From JASLEW01 sp035544875 (lineage in GTDB: Bacteria > Acidobacteriota > Thermoanaerobaculia > Multivoradales > UBA5704), in NCBI GenBank assembly GCA_035544875.1, contig DASZZP010000061.1, positions 1 through 64,000 on the forward strand: a stretch of 64,000 nt of DNA. The letters run 5' to 3'. The position numbers were made by a program, and so were the translations under genes. The stretch's first letter is position 1. Each line of letters starts with the position of its first letter. Below are positions 26,307-34,384 of the stretch, piece by piece. The notes beneath the pieces were generated by a model that made no database searches, was not told the DNA's origin, and worked only from the letters and a program-made list of their open reading frames with translations.

Positions 26307-27236
26307 ATGCATATCCTAATCACCGGTGTCGGCGGCTTCGTGGGCTCGCGGCTGGCCCGCCGGCTGCTGGCGCGCGGCGACCGGGTGAGCGGGACCTACT
26401 TCGGCGAGCTCCCCGGCGTGCCGGGTGTCGAGAGCCACGAGGCGAACCTGCTCGATTCCCGGACGATGAACCGGGTCCTGCGCGAGTCGGCGCCCGATGC
26501 GGTCGTGCACCTGGCCGGGCTCTCGCACGTCGGCGAGTCGTGGCCGCGAATGCCGGAATACTTCAAAGTCAACGTCCTCGGGACCGAGAACCTGCTCGCG
26601 GCCGCGGCCGGCCGGCGGGTCGTGGTGGCGTCGTCGGCCGAGGTCTACGGCGCCGTGCCGGAGGCGGAGCAGCCGATCATGGAAGACAGGCAGATCGAGC
26701 CCCAGACCCCGTACGCGCTGACCAAGGCGGCGGCCGAACGCCTCGCGCTCGCCCAGGGCGCGGTGGTGGCGCGCTCGTTCAACCTCGTCGGACCCGGCCA
26801 GTCGGAACGCTTCGCTTTGCCGGCCTTTGCCGTCCAGCTCGCGGCCATCGCGAGCGGGCAACGCGAGCCGGTGCTGGCGGTCGGCAACCTGACGGCGCGC
26901 CGCGACTTCGTGCACGTCGACGACGGCGCCGCCGCCTACTGCCTGCTGCTGGAGCGCGGCGCCGCGGGCCAGGTCTACAACGTCGCCAGCGGCCGCGCCC
27001 ATGCGCTGTCCGAGGTGCTCGAGCGGCTGACCGCCATCTCCGGGGTGCAGGTGCGGGTCGAGCAGGACCCCGAGCGCTTGCGGCCGGTGGACCTGCCGCT
27101 GCTGCTGGGCGACGCCCGGCGCCTGCGCGCCCTGGGATGGTCGCCGGTGAGAAGCCTCGACGACGCGCTGGCCGACCTCTGGCGGGAGATCCGCTGCCGC
27201 GGGCACTCGGAGGGGCCAGGGGGGGTCGCGCAATGA
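26307..27236 (+). CDS. NAD-dependent epimerase/dehydratase, GDP-deoxymannose reductase-like
   Basis: 309-residue extended SDR. Motifs: ITGVGGFVGSRLARRLL, VVHLAGLSHVGESW, ASSAEVYGAVPE, catalytic YALTKAAAERLAL, ARSFNLVGPGQ and DFVHVDDGAAAY. It resembles the preceding protein and GDP-6-deoxy-D-mannose reductases, so the two may act in sequence (dehydratase then reductase). It begins 26 bases after the previous stop, and its stop overlaps the next start (ATGA), pointing to one transcript. Confidence 0.84.
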   Translation: MHILITGVGGFVGSRLARRLLARGDRVSGTYFGELPGVPGVESHEANLLDSRTMNRVLRESAPDAVVHLAGLSHVGESWPRMPEYFKVNVLGTENLLAAAAGRRVVVASSAEVYGAVPEAEQPIMEDRQIEPQTPYALTKAAAERLALAQGAVVARSFNLVGPGQSERFALPAFAVQLAAIASGQREPVLAVGNLTARRDFVHVDDGAAAYCLLLERGAAGQVYNVASGRAHALSEVLERLTAISGVQVRVEQDPERLRPVDLPLLLGDARRLRALGWSPVRSLDDALADLWREIRCRGHSEGPGGVAQ

Positions 27237-28291
27237 AGATCCTGATCACCGGAGGGACCGGCTTCCTGGGGCGCCGCCTGGTTGCCGAGTTGGCGCCGCG
27301 GCATCAGCTCCGCTTGCTGGTGCGCCAGCGCCCGGCGCCGCCGCCGCCGCGGGCGGCGGCTCCCCAGGCTTCCCAGGCTCCCCAGGCTCCCCTGGCTCAG
27401 ACATTGCCTGGAGCGATCGAGACCGTCGCGGGCGACGTGACCGATCTCGCCAGCCTGCGCTCCGCCAGCACGGGCTGCGAGGCGGTGGTCCATGCCGCCG
27501 CCCTGGTCAAGATCCTGGCGCCGGCGGCGGAATTCGACCGCATCAACCTGGGCGGCTTCGACAACATTCTCGCCGCCGCTGCCGAGGCGGGAGTGCGCAA
27601 GCTGGTCTATGTCTCGAGCTTCATCGCGCTCGGCCCGACCGAAGCGGCGCCGGGCGGAGTGCTCGACGAGGCGGCGCCGGCCGAGACGCGCGAGTGGATC
27701 AACGACTACGAGCGCACCAAGACGCTCGCCGACGGCCGTGCTCGGCGCGCCATCGCGGCCGGCGCGCCGCTCAACGTCGTCTACCCCGGAGTGATCTACG
27801 GCCCGGGCGAGCTGACCGAAGGCAACCTCGTGGTGCGCCACCTGCTCGATCTCTTGCACAGCCGGCTGCCGGCGCTGATTGGCAGCTCCGCCCGGCGCTG
27901 GAGCTACGTCTACGTCGACGACGTGGTGCACGGTATTGCTCAGGTCCTGGAGCGGGCCGCGACCGGCGCGCGTTACGTCCTGGGCGGCGACAACGTGACG
28001 CTCGGGGAGTTCTACGCCACGGTCGAGCGCCTCTCGGGAGTCAAGGTGCCGCGGCGGCGCATGCCGGACGGGCTGGCCAAGGCGGCCGGCGCGCTGCAGA
28101 AGGGATGGGCGCGCCTGCGCGGCACCACGCCCCAGCTGACCCCCGATCTGGTCGAGATCTACCGGCACGACTGGGCCTACAGCTCGGCGCGTGCCGCGGC
28201 CGAGCTCGGCTACCAGTTCCGCCCGCTGGCCGAGGGGCTTGCCAGCACTCTCGACTGGCTGCGGGAGAGCGGGCGATGGCAGGGCGGCTGA
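27233..28291 (+). CDS. NAD-dependent epimerase, dihydroflavonol-reductase/HpnA-like
   Basis: 352-residue atypical SDR starting MKILITGGTGFLGRRLVAEL. A Pro/Ala/Gln insert follows the first strand (residues about 36-62). Then VVHAAALVKILAP, YVSSFIALGPTEA, the catalytic motif YERTKTLAD, VVYPGVIYGPGELTEG and the FAD-independent C-terminal region of this group are seen. Hopanoid-associated sugar epimerase and dihydroflavonol reductase are its nearest relatives by eye; the substrate is unknown. It overlaps neighbours on both sides (4 and 16 bases), so it is translationally coupled to the prenol kinase fusion downstream. Confidence 0.82.
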   Translation: MKILITGGTGFLGRRLVAELAPRHQLRLLVRQRPAPPPPRAAAPQASQAPQAPLAQTLPGAIETVAGDVTDLASLRSASTGCEAVVHAAALVKILAPAAEFDRINLGGFDNILAAAAEAGVRKLVYVSSFIALGPTEAAPGGVLDEAAPAETREWINDYERTKTLADGRARRAIAAGAPLNVVYPGVIYGPGELTEGNLVVRHLLDLLHSRLPALIGSSARRWSYVYVDDVVHGIAQVLERAATGARYVLGGDNVTLGEFYATVERLSGVKVPRRRMPDGLAKAAGALQKGWARLRGTTPQLTPDLVEIYRHDWAYSSARAAAELGYQFRPLAEGLASTLDWLRESGRWQGG

Positions 28292-29688
28292 GCCCCGCGC
28301 CGCCCGAGCCCCCCAGGATCGGCGACGGCGAGCTGCCGGCCGGGCTGCGGGGCAGCGAAGGACTACGCAAGGCGACCCATGTCGGCATGGGTTTCATCGC
28401 CTTCGCCCTGCGCCCGCTCGGCCCCTTCTGGTCTGCCGTCCTCGCGGCGCTGGCGCTGCTCTTCAATCTCATGCTGCTGCCGCGGATCGGCGGCCGGCGG
28501 ATGTGGCGTCAGGCCGAGCTCGCCGCCGGAGGCGCGGCCGGCATCGTGCTCTATCCGCTGGCCGTGCTGCTGCTGATCCTGATCTTCCACCGCCGGCTCG
28601 AGGTGGCCGCCGCGGCCTGGGGAATCCTCGCCTTCGGCGACGGCCTGGCGACCGTCTTCGGCATTGCCTGCGGCCGCCGCGAGCTTCCCTGGAACCCGCG
28701 CAAGAGCTGGGTGGGGAGCGCCGCCTATGTCGTCTTCGGCACTCTCGCCGCCGCGGCGCTCCTGTTGTGGACCGCGCCCGGGCAGGGCTACAGCTGGCGC
28801 TTCGCCCTGGCGGCCGCGGCGGCCGCGGCGCTGCTCGCCGCCGCCCTGGAATCAGTGCCCCAGGGGCTCGACGACAACCTTGGCGTGCCGCTGGTCGCCG
28901 GCCTCTTCCTTTTCGGCCTGGTGCTCACCCACGGGCGCTGGGCGGCCTTCCTGGTCCCGGCAACCGCCTGGCGCCTGCTGCTCGGCGCGGCGGTCAACGC
29001 GACCCTGGCCGGCGTCGCCTACGCCGCCCGCACCGTAGATCGCTCCGGCGTCGTGGCGGGCTTCCTGCTGGGCACCGCGATCTATCTCTTCCTCGACTGG
29101 CGAGGATGGCTGCTGCTCGGCGCCTTCTTCCTCATCGGCAGCGCCTGCACCAAGCTCGGCTACCGCGCCAAGGCGGCGGCCCGCCTGGCGCAGGTGAGCG
29201 GCGGGCGGCGCGGCGCGCGCCACGCGCTCGCCAATGGCGGGGTGGCGGCCGCCTGCGCCCTGTTCGCGGCGCTGACTCCCGAGCCGGTCCTCTTTCGCCT
29301 CGCCTTCGCCGCGGCGCTGGCGACTGCCGCTGCCGATACGGCATCGAGCGAGATCGGCCAGCTGCTCGGCCGCCGCACCTTTCTGATCACCACCTTGCGG
29401 CCGGTGCCGCGGGGGACCGAGGGTGCGGTGTCGCTCGAAGGCACCCTGGCCGGCATCGCCGCCTCGCTGCTGGTCGCCGCGGTGGGCGCCGCGGTCGGCC
29501 TGCTGACCTGGGGAAACACCCTGCTGGTGGCGATCGCGGCGCTCGCCGGCTGCCTCTGCGAGAGCATCGTGGGGGCGACCCTCGAGCGGCGCGGTCTGCT
29601 CGACAACGAGGCGCTCAACTTCCTCAACACCCTGGTCGGGGCGCTGGCGGCGGTGGGACTCGCACGGCTGGCCCTGGCGGCGCTCTGA
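28276..29688 (+). CDS. Fused phytol/dolichol-kinase-like and DUF92 (prenyl-phosphate-kinase-like) membrane protein
   Basis: 470 residues, about twelve membrane segments. The N-terminal half belongs to the dolichol kinase/phytol kinase (VTE5) family: FGDGLATVFGIACGRRELPW then NPRKSWVGSAAYVVFG. The C-terminal half is DUF92 (VTE6-like): RSGVVAGFLLGTAIY, GSACTKLGYRAKAAARLAQ, ATAAADTASSEIGQLLGRR and LRPVPRGTEGAVSLEGT. In plants VTE5 and VTE6 phosphorylate phytol in two steps to phytyl diphosphate. A single protein with both domains, placed four bases before a UbiA prenyltransferase, predicts an isoprenol salvage route. ATG 28276 overlaps the upstream gene by 16 bases. Confidence 0.82.
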   Translation: MAGRLSPAPPEPPRIGDGELPAGLRGSEGLRKATHVGMGFIAFALRPLGPFWSAVLAALALLFNLMLLPRIGGRRMWRQAELAAGGAAGIVLYPLAVLLLILIFHRRLEVAAAAWGILAFGDGLATVFGIACGRRELPWNPRKSWVGSAAYVVFGTLAAAALLLWTAPGQGYSWRFALAAAAAAALLAAALESVPQGLDDNLGVPLVAGLFLFGLVLTHGRWAAFLVPATAWRLLLGAAVNATLAGVAYAARTVDRSGVVAGFLLGTAIYLFLDWRGWLLLGAFFLIGSACTKLGYRAKAAARLAQVSGGRRGARHALANGGVAAACALFAALTPEPVLFRLAFAAALATAAADTASSEIGQLLGRRTFLITTLRPVPRGTEGAVSLEGTLAGIAASLLVAAVGAAVGLLTWGNTLLVAIAALAGCLCESIVGATLERRGLLDNEALNFLNTLVGALAAVGLARLALAAL

Positions 29689-29691
29689 GCC

Positions 29692-30720
29692 GTGACCACC
29701 GTGAGCGAGTCGAGCGCGGCGCCGGTCGTCAGGAGAGGCAAGCTCCGCCTCTACGCCGCTCTGGCGCGGCCGTTCACGCTGCTGCCGCCGCTGCTCGGCA
29801 TCGTCTCGGGCTCGGTCTGCGCCTTCGGCTCGGTCCACAATCCCGACCCGGCGGCGCGGTTGACCGGATCGGTGGTGGCGACGGTGGTGCTGGGCTCGCT
29901 CTGCGCGAGCTTCATGAACGCCGCCTCCAACGCGGTCAATCAAATCTACGACCTCGCGATCGACCGCCTGAACAAACCCGGCCGGCCGCTGGTCACCGGC
30001 GAGCTGACGCTCGGCGAGGCCTGGCGCTTCAGCTGGATCTTCTACCTGCTGGCCCTGGTCCCGACCTGGCTGGTGGTGCCCTACCCCTACGTGGCGCTGG
30101 GCGCCAAGCTGGCGGCGCCGGTCGCCGCGCACGAGACCTTCTTCATCTACCTGGCCGGCCTGCTCTTCACCTTCATCTATTCGGCGCCGGCGTTTGGCCG
30201 GACCAAGGTGCGCGGCATGGCCGCCAATCTCACCATCGCCATCCCGCGCGGGGTGCTGCTCAAGGTGGCGGGCTGGGCGATGGTCGCGCGGGTGCCCTAC
30301 ACCGAGCCCTGGTTCCTGGGCGCGGTCATCGGCCTCTTCCTGATCGGCGCTACCTCGACCAAGGACTATGCCGACATCGCGGGCGACCGGGCCGGCGGCT
30401 GCCGGACGCTGCCGATCCTCTACGGCGTCCGCAAGAGCGCCTGGATGATCAGCCCGTTCTTTGTCCTGCCCTGGCTGCTGCTGCCGCTGGGAGCCTTCCT
30501 GCGCGACCCGCAGAACCCCGCCCACGCCATCCTCACCGGCAATCCGACGCTGCTCGCCCTGCTCGGTGCGCTGCTGACCCTGTGGGGCGCCTACACCGTC
30601 TATCTGCTGGTGCGCGACCCCGCCTCGCTCACCGCCACCGAGAACCACCCCTCCTGGCGGCACATGTACCTGATGCTGATGGCCGCCCAGATCGGCCTCG
30701 CCCTCGCCTACATCTTCTGA
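29692..30720 (+). CDS. UbiA-family prenyltransferase
   Basis: 342-residue polytopic membrane enzyme moving a prenyl chain from its diphosphate to an acceptor. The first Asp-rich motif is NQIYDLAIDRLNKPGRPLV and the second is TSTKDYADIAGDRAGGCRTL; about nine hydrophobic segments are seen. The family includes chlorophyll synthase, tocopherol phytyltransferase, archaeal ether-lipid enzymes and quinone enzymes; the acceptor here is not evident. GTG 29692 is used (GTG 29701 possible). Tight spacing after the fused prenol kinase suggests it uses the prenyl diphosphate made there. Confidence 0.9.
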   Translation: MTTVSESSAAPVVRRGKLRLYAALARPFTLLPPLLGIVSGSVCAFGSVHNPDPAARLTGSVVATVVLGSLCASFMNAASNAVNQIYDLAIDRLNKPGRPLVTGELTLGEAWRFSWIFYLLALVPTWLVVPYPYVALGAKLAAPVAAHETFFIYLAGLLFTFIYSAPAFGRTKVRGMAANLTIAIPRGVLLKVAGWAMVARVPYTEPWFLGAVIGLFLIGATSTKDYADIAGDRAGGCRTLPILYGVRKSAWMISPFFVLPWLLLPLGAFLRDPQNPAHAILTGNPTLLALLGALLTLWGAYTVYLLVRDPASLTATENHPSWRHMYLMLMAAQIGLALAYIF

Positions 30721-30738
30721 GTCCCGGCCGGCCGTGGA

Positions 30739-30893
30739 CGATCCCGAGGAATGAAAACGGCGCTGCGATGCGGCGACGGAGGCCTGCTCGAAGCGTCGAT
30801 CGGATCGCCCCCCGCAACCCCTCGATCCCCTTCCCACCCCTCCGGGGGGGAAGGGGACGCCCCCTCCCCTGGCGCCCGGACCAATTTCGTTCT
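30739..30893 (-). repeat. Dispersed element, copy C (short form, complete)
   Basis: About 155 bp, inverted relative to copies A and B. Read on the minus strand it runs from AGAACGAAATTGG through GCGCCAGGGGAGGGGGCG, CCCCTTCCCCCCC, GGGGTGGGAAGGGG, CGATCCGATCGACGC to CAGCGCCGTTTTCAT. It lies between the UbiA gene and the DUF1232 gene. The C-rich block can pair with either flanking G-rich block. Confidence 0.9.
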
Positions 30894-30966
30894 ATATACA
30901 GAGGGAGAGCCCAGGCACGCTCTCGCCGGCGCCGCCGCCGCTCTCCGCTTGCGAGGAGCATCATCG

Positions 30967-31590
30967 ATGGCCACCGATTCCGACGCCGACCCCGATTCCG
31001 CCGCCGGCTCAGAGCGGGGCGCCGCGCCGGGCGCCGATCCCGCCGCGCCTGCCGCCGAACCGGGCGCCGAGCCCGAGCCGGCGGACCACCCGGGCGGCGC
31101 GGCCGAGGTGCCGAGCCCGCGGCTGCTCGGCTTCTACGACCGGCTGCGCGGCCGGGTCCTGGACGTCGTCGAGCGGCGGGCCGGCAAGCTGCCCGAAGAC
31201 GCGCTCAAGGCGCTGCTCCTGGTGCCGGACGTCTTCATCCTGCTGGTGCGGCTGACCCTCGACAAGGAGGTGCCGGGCAAGACGCGAGCCATGCTCGGCG
31301 GCGCCCTCGCCTACGCCGTCCTCTCGTTCGACCTGCTGCCGCGGGCGCTGCTCGGGCCGGTCGGCTACCTCGACGATCTGGTCATCGCCGCCGCCGTGCT
31401 GTCGCAAGTCTGGAGCGGCGACCTCGAGCCCTACGCCCGCAAGCACTGGAGCGGCCCCCAGGACCTGCGCGACGTAATGCACGACGTCAACCGGGCGGCG
31501 CACTCCCTGCTCGGCGCCAACCTCTACCAGCGCCTCAAGCGCCTGCTCGCCCGCCGCGACGTCCACCTTCCCGAAAAGCCCGACGAGTAG
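30967..31590 (+). CDS. DUF1232 (YkvA-like) protein
   Basis: 207 residues. An acidic, Ala/Pro-rich N-terminal tail (about 1-48) precedes a helical DUF1232 domain; ALAYAVLSFDLLPRALLG with GYLDDLVIAAAVLSQV is the diagnostic segment (family form: YxxxPxDLxPD..GxxDDxx). Two hydrophobic stretches suggest membrane association. No biochemical role is established for the family. GAGGAG lies 8 bases before ATG 30967. A hairpin at its stop codon probably ends the long plus-strand run. Confidence 0.8.
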   Translation: MATDSDADPDSAAGSERGAAPGADPAAPAAEPGAEPEPADHPGGAAEVPSPRLLGFYDRLRGRVLDVVERRAGKLPEDALKALLLVPDVFILLVRLTLDKEVPGKTRAMLGGALAYAVLSFDLLPRALLGPVGYLDDLVIAAAVLSQVWSGDLEPYARKHWSGPQDLRDVMHDVNRAAHSLLGANLYQRLKRLLARRDVHLPEKPDE

Positions 31591-31608
31591 CCGCCCATTC
31601 AGGGCGGC
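31590..31608 (+). terminator. Hairpin at the end of the DUF1232 gene
   Basis: GCCGCCC (31590-31596) pairs with GGGCGGC (31602-31608), loop of 5 bases, beginning at the last base of the stop codon. No T-run follows. Confidence 0.5.
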
Positions 31609-31736
31609 AACACGAGTTCGACTCCCACTAGACTAGCTAGCTGCTGGCCGCCGGCCGAGTGGGGGAAGGTGGTTCCTCTCTGAGGTTGCCGCCGCTGCCA
31701 AGGCTTGCTGGGCGCGCTCATCACCTTCGGTGGGTG

Positions 31737-31841
31737 ATGCCGAAGATCCAATGGACCGGCTTGCCGCCTGTGCTGCGGGACCATCTGTTCGAGCGGCTTC
31801 GGGAGCGCAGGATGACTGCCGAAGTCCTCTACCTAGCTTAG
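31737..31841 (+). pseudogene. Short fragment resembling the N-terminus of a small conserved protein
   Basis: 34 codons encoding MPKIQWTGLPPVLRDHLFER then LRERRMTAEVLYLA and stop. The opening looks like the N-terminus of a family of roughly 60-80-residue bacterial proteins I remember (pattern W..LP..LRDHLF.R...R.ITAEDL), but it ends where those continue, so it is probably truncated. Just after it lies a short CTAGCTTAGCTTAGCTAGC tract. I cannot verify the family; it could also be chance coding. Confidence 0.35.
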
Positions 31842-31852
31842 CTTAGCTAGCC

Positions 31853-32575
31853 TCAGCCGCCGAGCCATGGTAGGAGCTGGCGGGCGGCTGCGAGATCGGG
31901 GACCACCCAATCGGCGCCGGCGGAGCGCAGCGCCTGGGCCGGGGTTCTGCCGGTCGCAACGGCAAGGACCGGGATGCCGTGGTCGTGGCCGCAGGAGATG
32001 TCGTGCACGCTGTCACCGACGATCAGCGCTTCGTCGGGGCGGAAGCGCCTCTCGAGGCGGTCGGCGGCGCGCGCCAGCGCCACGGGGGGGAGCTCCGAGC
32101 GCCGGATGCCGTCGCAGCCGAAGGCGCCGAAGGCGAAAAACCGGTTGAGATCGAAGCGCGAGAGCTTGGTGCGGGCCCCCGGTTCCCAGTTGCCGGTCAG
32201 CAGAGCCAGGGCGAGGTCGGCGCGCGACGCCAGGCCTTCCAGCAGCGCCGCGGCCCCCGGCAGCAGGCGCATCCCGCGCCGGTCGAGAGTCCCTTCGAGG
32301 CCCGCGAGATAGAGCTCGCGCATCCGCGGCAGACGGGCCTTGACCTCGGCCGCCGAGAAGCCGGCCGCGGTCATCAGCTCGAGCACCGCCTGCGGATCGG
32401 TGCAGCCGGAGAATTCGTAGCCGTCGAGGTCGCCGGTCGTGCCGAAGACCTCGGTCAACGCCGCCGCGAAGGGCGGCCGCGTCTGCCGCCCGCATTCGAG
32501 CAGCGTGCCGTCGATGTCGAAGAGCACGAGGCGCTCGAGCCGCGACCCGTCTTCGTGCGCCGGTGTCAGACTCAT
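31853..32575 (-). CDS. HAD-superfamily hydrolase, phosphoglycolate-phosphatase-like
   Basis: 240 residues from ATG 32575. HAD motif I is LVLFDIDGTLLECG with both catalytic Asp residues; motif II is LALLTGNWEPG; a Lys/Arg-bearing segment and motif IV, ALIVGDSVHDISCGHDHGIP, complete the site. A helical cap lies between motifs I and II (about residues 40-110). It dephosphorylates a small metabolite; the exact substrate is unknown. It follows the enoyl-CoA hydratase gene by 34 bases on the same strand. An open frame to 32692 lacks conserved sequence. Confidence 0.88.
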   Translation of the reverse strand: MSLTPAHEDGSRLERLVLFDIDGTLLECGRQTRPPFAAALTEVFGTTGDLDGYEFSGCTDPQAVLELMTAAGFSAAEVKARLPRMRELYLAGLEGTLDRRGMRLLPGAAALLEGLASRADLALALLTGNWEPGARTKLSRFDLNRFFAFGAFGCDGIRRSELPPVALARAADRLERRFRPDEALIVGDSVHDISCGHDHGIPVLAVATGRTPAQALRSAGADWVVPDLAAARQLLPWLGG

Positions 32576-32609
32576 ATGGGGGCGCCTCGGAGGGGCCGAG
32601 CCCAGCTTG

Positions 32610-33506
32610 CTAGCGCCAGCGCGGCGGCTGTTTGGTGGCGAGGAAGGTCGCGATGCCCTGCTTGCAGTCGTCGGTCGCGCGCGCCTGCGCATTGACCTCG
32701 GCGGCCAGGGTCATCGCCTCCTCGAGCGGACGGCCCAGGACGTCGAGCAGCAGCCGCTTGGTGCGGGCGATCGATTCGGAGCTTCCCGTCTCGAGCGCCC
32801 CAACGGCGAGCCGCTCGCCCTCTTCGACCAGCGCGCCCTGCCAGCTCACTTTCTGATTGATGAGCCCGATCTCCAGCGCCCGGCGAGTGTCGACGAAGCG
32901 CGGGTAGAGCAGCAGCTCGCGGATGTCGGCCCCGCGCAGGCGCAGCGGCAGGAAGGTCGCGACCAGCGCCGCCACGAAGCCGATCCGCACCTCGCTGTAG
33001 AGAAACCTGGCGCCGTCGGCGGCGATCACGAAATCGTGGGCGGTGGCGAGGCCGCAGCCGCCGGCCACGCAGGCGCCGTGCACCAGGGCGATGGTCAGCG
33101 CCTCCTGGCGCAGCACCGCCGCGAAGAGGTCGCGCAAGCGCAGCGAGTCGCGGCGGTTCTCCTCCTCGCCCGCGTCGCGCAGCGCCCGCAAGTGCTCGAG
33201 GTCGGCCCCGGCGGAGAAATTCTTGCCCTTGGCGCGGAGCAGCACCGCGCGGATCCCCTGCCCGCGCAGCGGGCTGCCGTAGACCGCGGTGAGCTCTTCG
33301 ATCATGGCGGGAGAGAGGGCGTTGGCCCGCCCGGGGTCGTCGAGGGCGACCCACAGCAGGTCGCTGTCGCGCCGCACATCGAGCCGGGTGAACGAGACTC
33401 CCGGCGGCGCCCAGGACGGCAGCACTTTGGCGCCGGGACGGCCCTCGCCGCCGCTGTCGGCCGGCTTGCGCTCGGGGGCCGGGGGATCGATCGCTTCGCC
33501 GCTCAC
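32610..33506 (-). CDS. Enoyl-CoA hydratase-family protein (methylglutaconyl/isohexenylglutaconyl type)
   Basis: 298-residue crotonase-fold enzyme that adds water to an enoyl-CoA. Signatures: FSAGADLEHL (oxyanion loop), HGACVAGGCGLATAHDF and FLYSEVRIGFVAA. The first of the two catalytic Glu positions of classic crotonase is Gly here, while the second is kept (SEVRIG). As I recall, this pattern is shared with LiuC/AtuE-type hydratases of leucine and citronellol breakdown. Its start overlaps the stop of the small AtuA-like gene (ATGA). The N-terminal 35 residues are a charged extension. Confidence 0.88.
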   Translation of the reverse strand: MSGEAIDPPAPERKPADSGGEGRPGAKVLPSWAPPGVSFTRLDVRRDSDLLWVALDDPGRANALSPAMIEELTAVYGSPLRGQGIRAVLLRAKGKNFSAGADLEHLRALRDAGEEENRRDSLRLRDLFAAVLRQEALTIALVHGACVAGGCGLATAHDFVIAADGARFLYSEVRIGFVAALVATFLPLRLRGADIRELLLYPRFVDTRRALEIGLINQKVSWQGALVEEGERLAVGALETGSSESIARTKRLLLDVLGRPLEEAMTLAAEVNAQARATDDCKQGIATFLATKQPPRWR

Positions 33507-33880
33507 CGCAATGCCCCGGCCGCCGCGGTCGCGACCGCCGCGGGCAGCGGGCCGCGCAGCAGTGCCTCGGGGACCTCGACTTCCATCATCAGCAGTCCCT
33601 GGGCGTGCGTCTTGCCCTGCGCGTCGGTCTTCAGGCTCTCGGTGCCGCCGCCCCCCAGCGAGTCGTGCAGGATGAAGTTGAGGGCGCGCAGGTTGGGGAC
33701 CTCGAAGCGCTCGACCGGCCCGCGGCAGAGCGCGCCGAAGTGCTCCTTGACCCGCTCGGCGGTCGCCTGCCGCAGCAGCAGCTCATAGATCTCCGGACTG
33801 TCGGCGATCAGGCCGACGTTGCTCGCGTCCCCCTTGTCGCCCGAGCGCGCGCGCGCCACCATGTGGAGCCGTACTCTCAT
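33503..33880 (-). CDS. AtuA-like small C-terminal domain protein
   Basis: 125 residues: VRLHMVARARSGDKGDASNV and FILHDSLGGGGTESLKTDAQ. This matches the short domain found C-terminal to, or encoded next to, AtuA (acyclic terpene utilization protein A). GDKG with N is a conserved glycine/asparagine-rich site. The enzymatic step is not known to me. Here it is a separate gene, split from the 455-residue AtuA at 34385 by one membrane-protein gene. It overlaps both neighbours by 4 bases, so translation is coupled. Confidence 0.85.
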   Translation of the reverse strand: MRVRLHMVARARSGDKGDASNVGLIADSPEIYELLLRQATAERVKEHFGALCRGPVERFEVPNLRALNFILHDSLGGGGTESLKTDAQGKTHAQGLLMMEVEVPEALLRGPLPAAVATAAAGALR

Positions 33881-34383
33881 CGCGCCCCCGGGCGCCGCAG
33901 AGCAGCGCCGGCCAGCGCTGCGGCGCCGCCGAGCGCCAGGACCGCGGCCACCGCCTGCGCGGTGCGTGGCGCGGTGGCCGCCGGGTGGTAGAGAGCCGGC
34001 AAGACGGCGCGGAAGCCGAGGTCGAGGATCTCGTGGTGGGCCTGCTCGAGCGCGGCGAACCAGGCCAGCCCGGCCGCCAGCAGCAGCGCCAGCGCCCCGG
34101 CCAGGATTGGCTTTCGCCACCCCGCTCCCATGCCGTGGCGCAGCGCCGCGGTATAGGCGGCGGCCAATGCCAGCCCCCAGCCGGCGAAGATAAGGCGGTT
34201 GGCCAGGGCGCTGTAGAGGAAGCCGAGCAGCAGCAGCGGCACGATGCCGCCCAGCAGCCATCCATACCAGCGCCGCAGAAACGAACGCGCCTCGCGGTCG
34301 CCTGGTGAGGTCATCGCGATCGTCGCGCCTGTCGCGCCCGTGGAACCGGTCGAGCCGGTCGAGCCGGTCGAGCTCATCTCCAC
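33877..34383 (-). CDS. Putative four-helix membrane protein between the AtuA genes
   Basis: 168 residues, not recognised. After a Ser/Thr/Gly repeat (GSTGSTGSTG, from a 9-base DNA repeat near 34345-34370) there are about four hydrophobic segments: WLLGGIVPLLLLGFLYSALA, GWGLALAAAYTAALR, PILAGALALLLAAGLAWFAA and AVAAVLALGGAAALAGAAL. GTG 34383 or ATG 34377 can start it; the purine-rich run before them is the ribosome-binding site. It is coupled to the genes on both sides, so it probably takes part in the same uptake or catabolic process. Confidence 0.65.
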   Translation of the reverse strand: MEMSSTGSTGSTGSTGATGATIAMTSPGDREARSFLRRWYGWLLGGIVPLLLLGFLYSALANRLIFAGWGLALAAAYTAALRHGMGAGWRKPILAGALALLLAAGLAWFAALEQAHHEILDLGFRAVLPALYHPAATAPRTAQAVAAVLALGGAAALAGAALRRPGAR

Positions 34384-34384
34384 C

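Noticed and set aside
27350..27420. Tandem CCCAGGCTC repeats
   Set aside because: Low-complexity Pro/Ala/Gln codons inside the epimerase gene; no separate element.
19143..31590. A complete dTDP-rhamnose operon
   Set aside because: Only the thymidylyltransferase and rmlD are seen; rmlB and rmlC are absent and the other SDRs look GDP-sugar-like.
31605..31640. tRNA-like GTTCGACTC sequence
   Set aside because: The bases that should form the T-stem do not pair, and no acceptor or anticodon arm is present.
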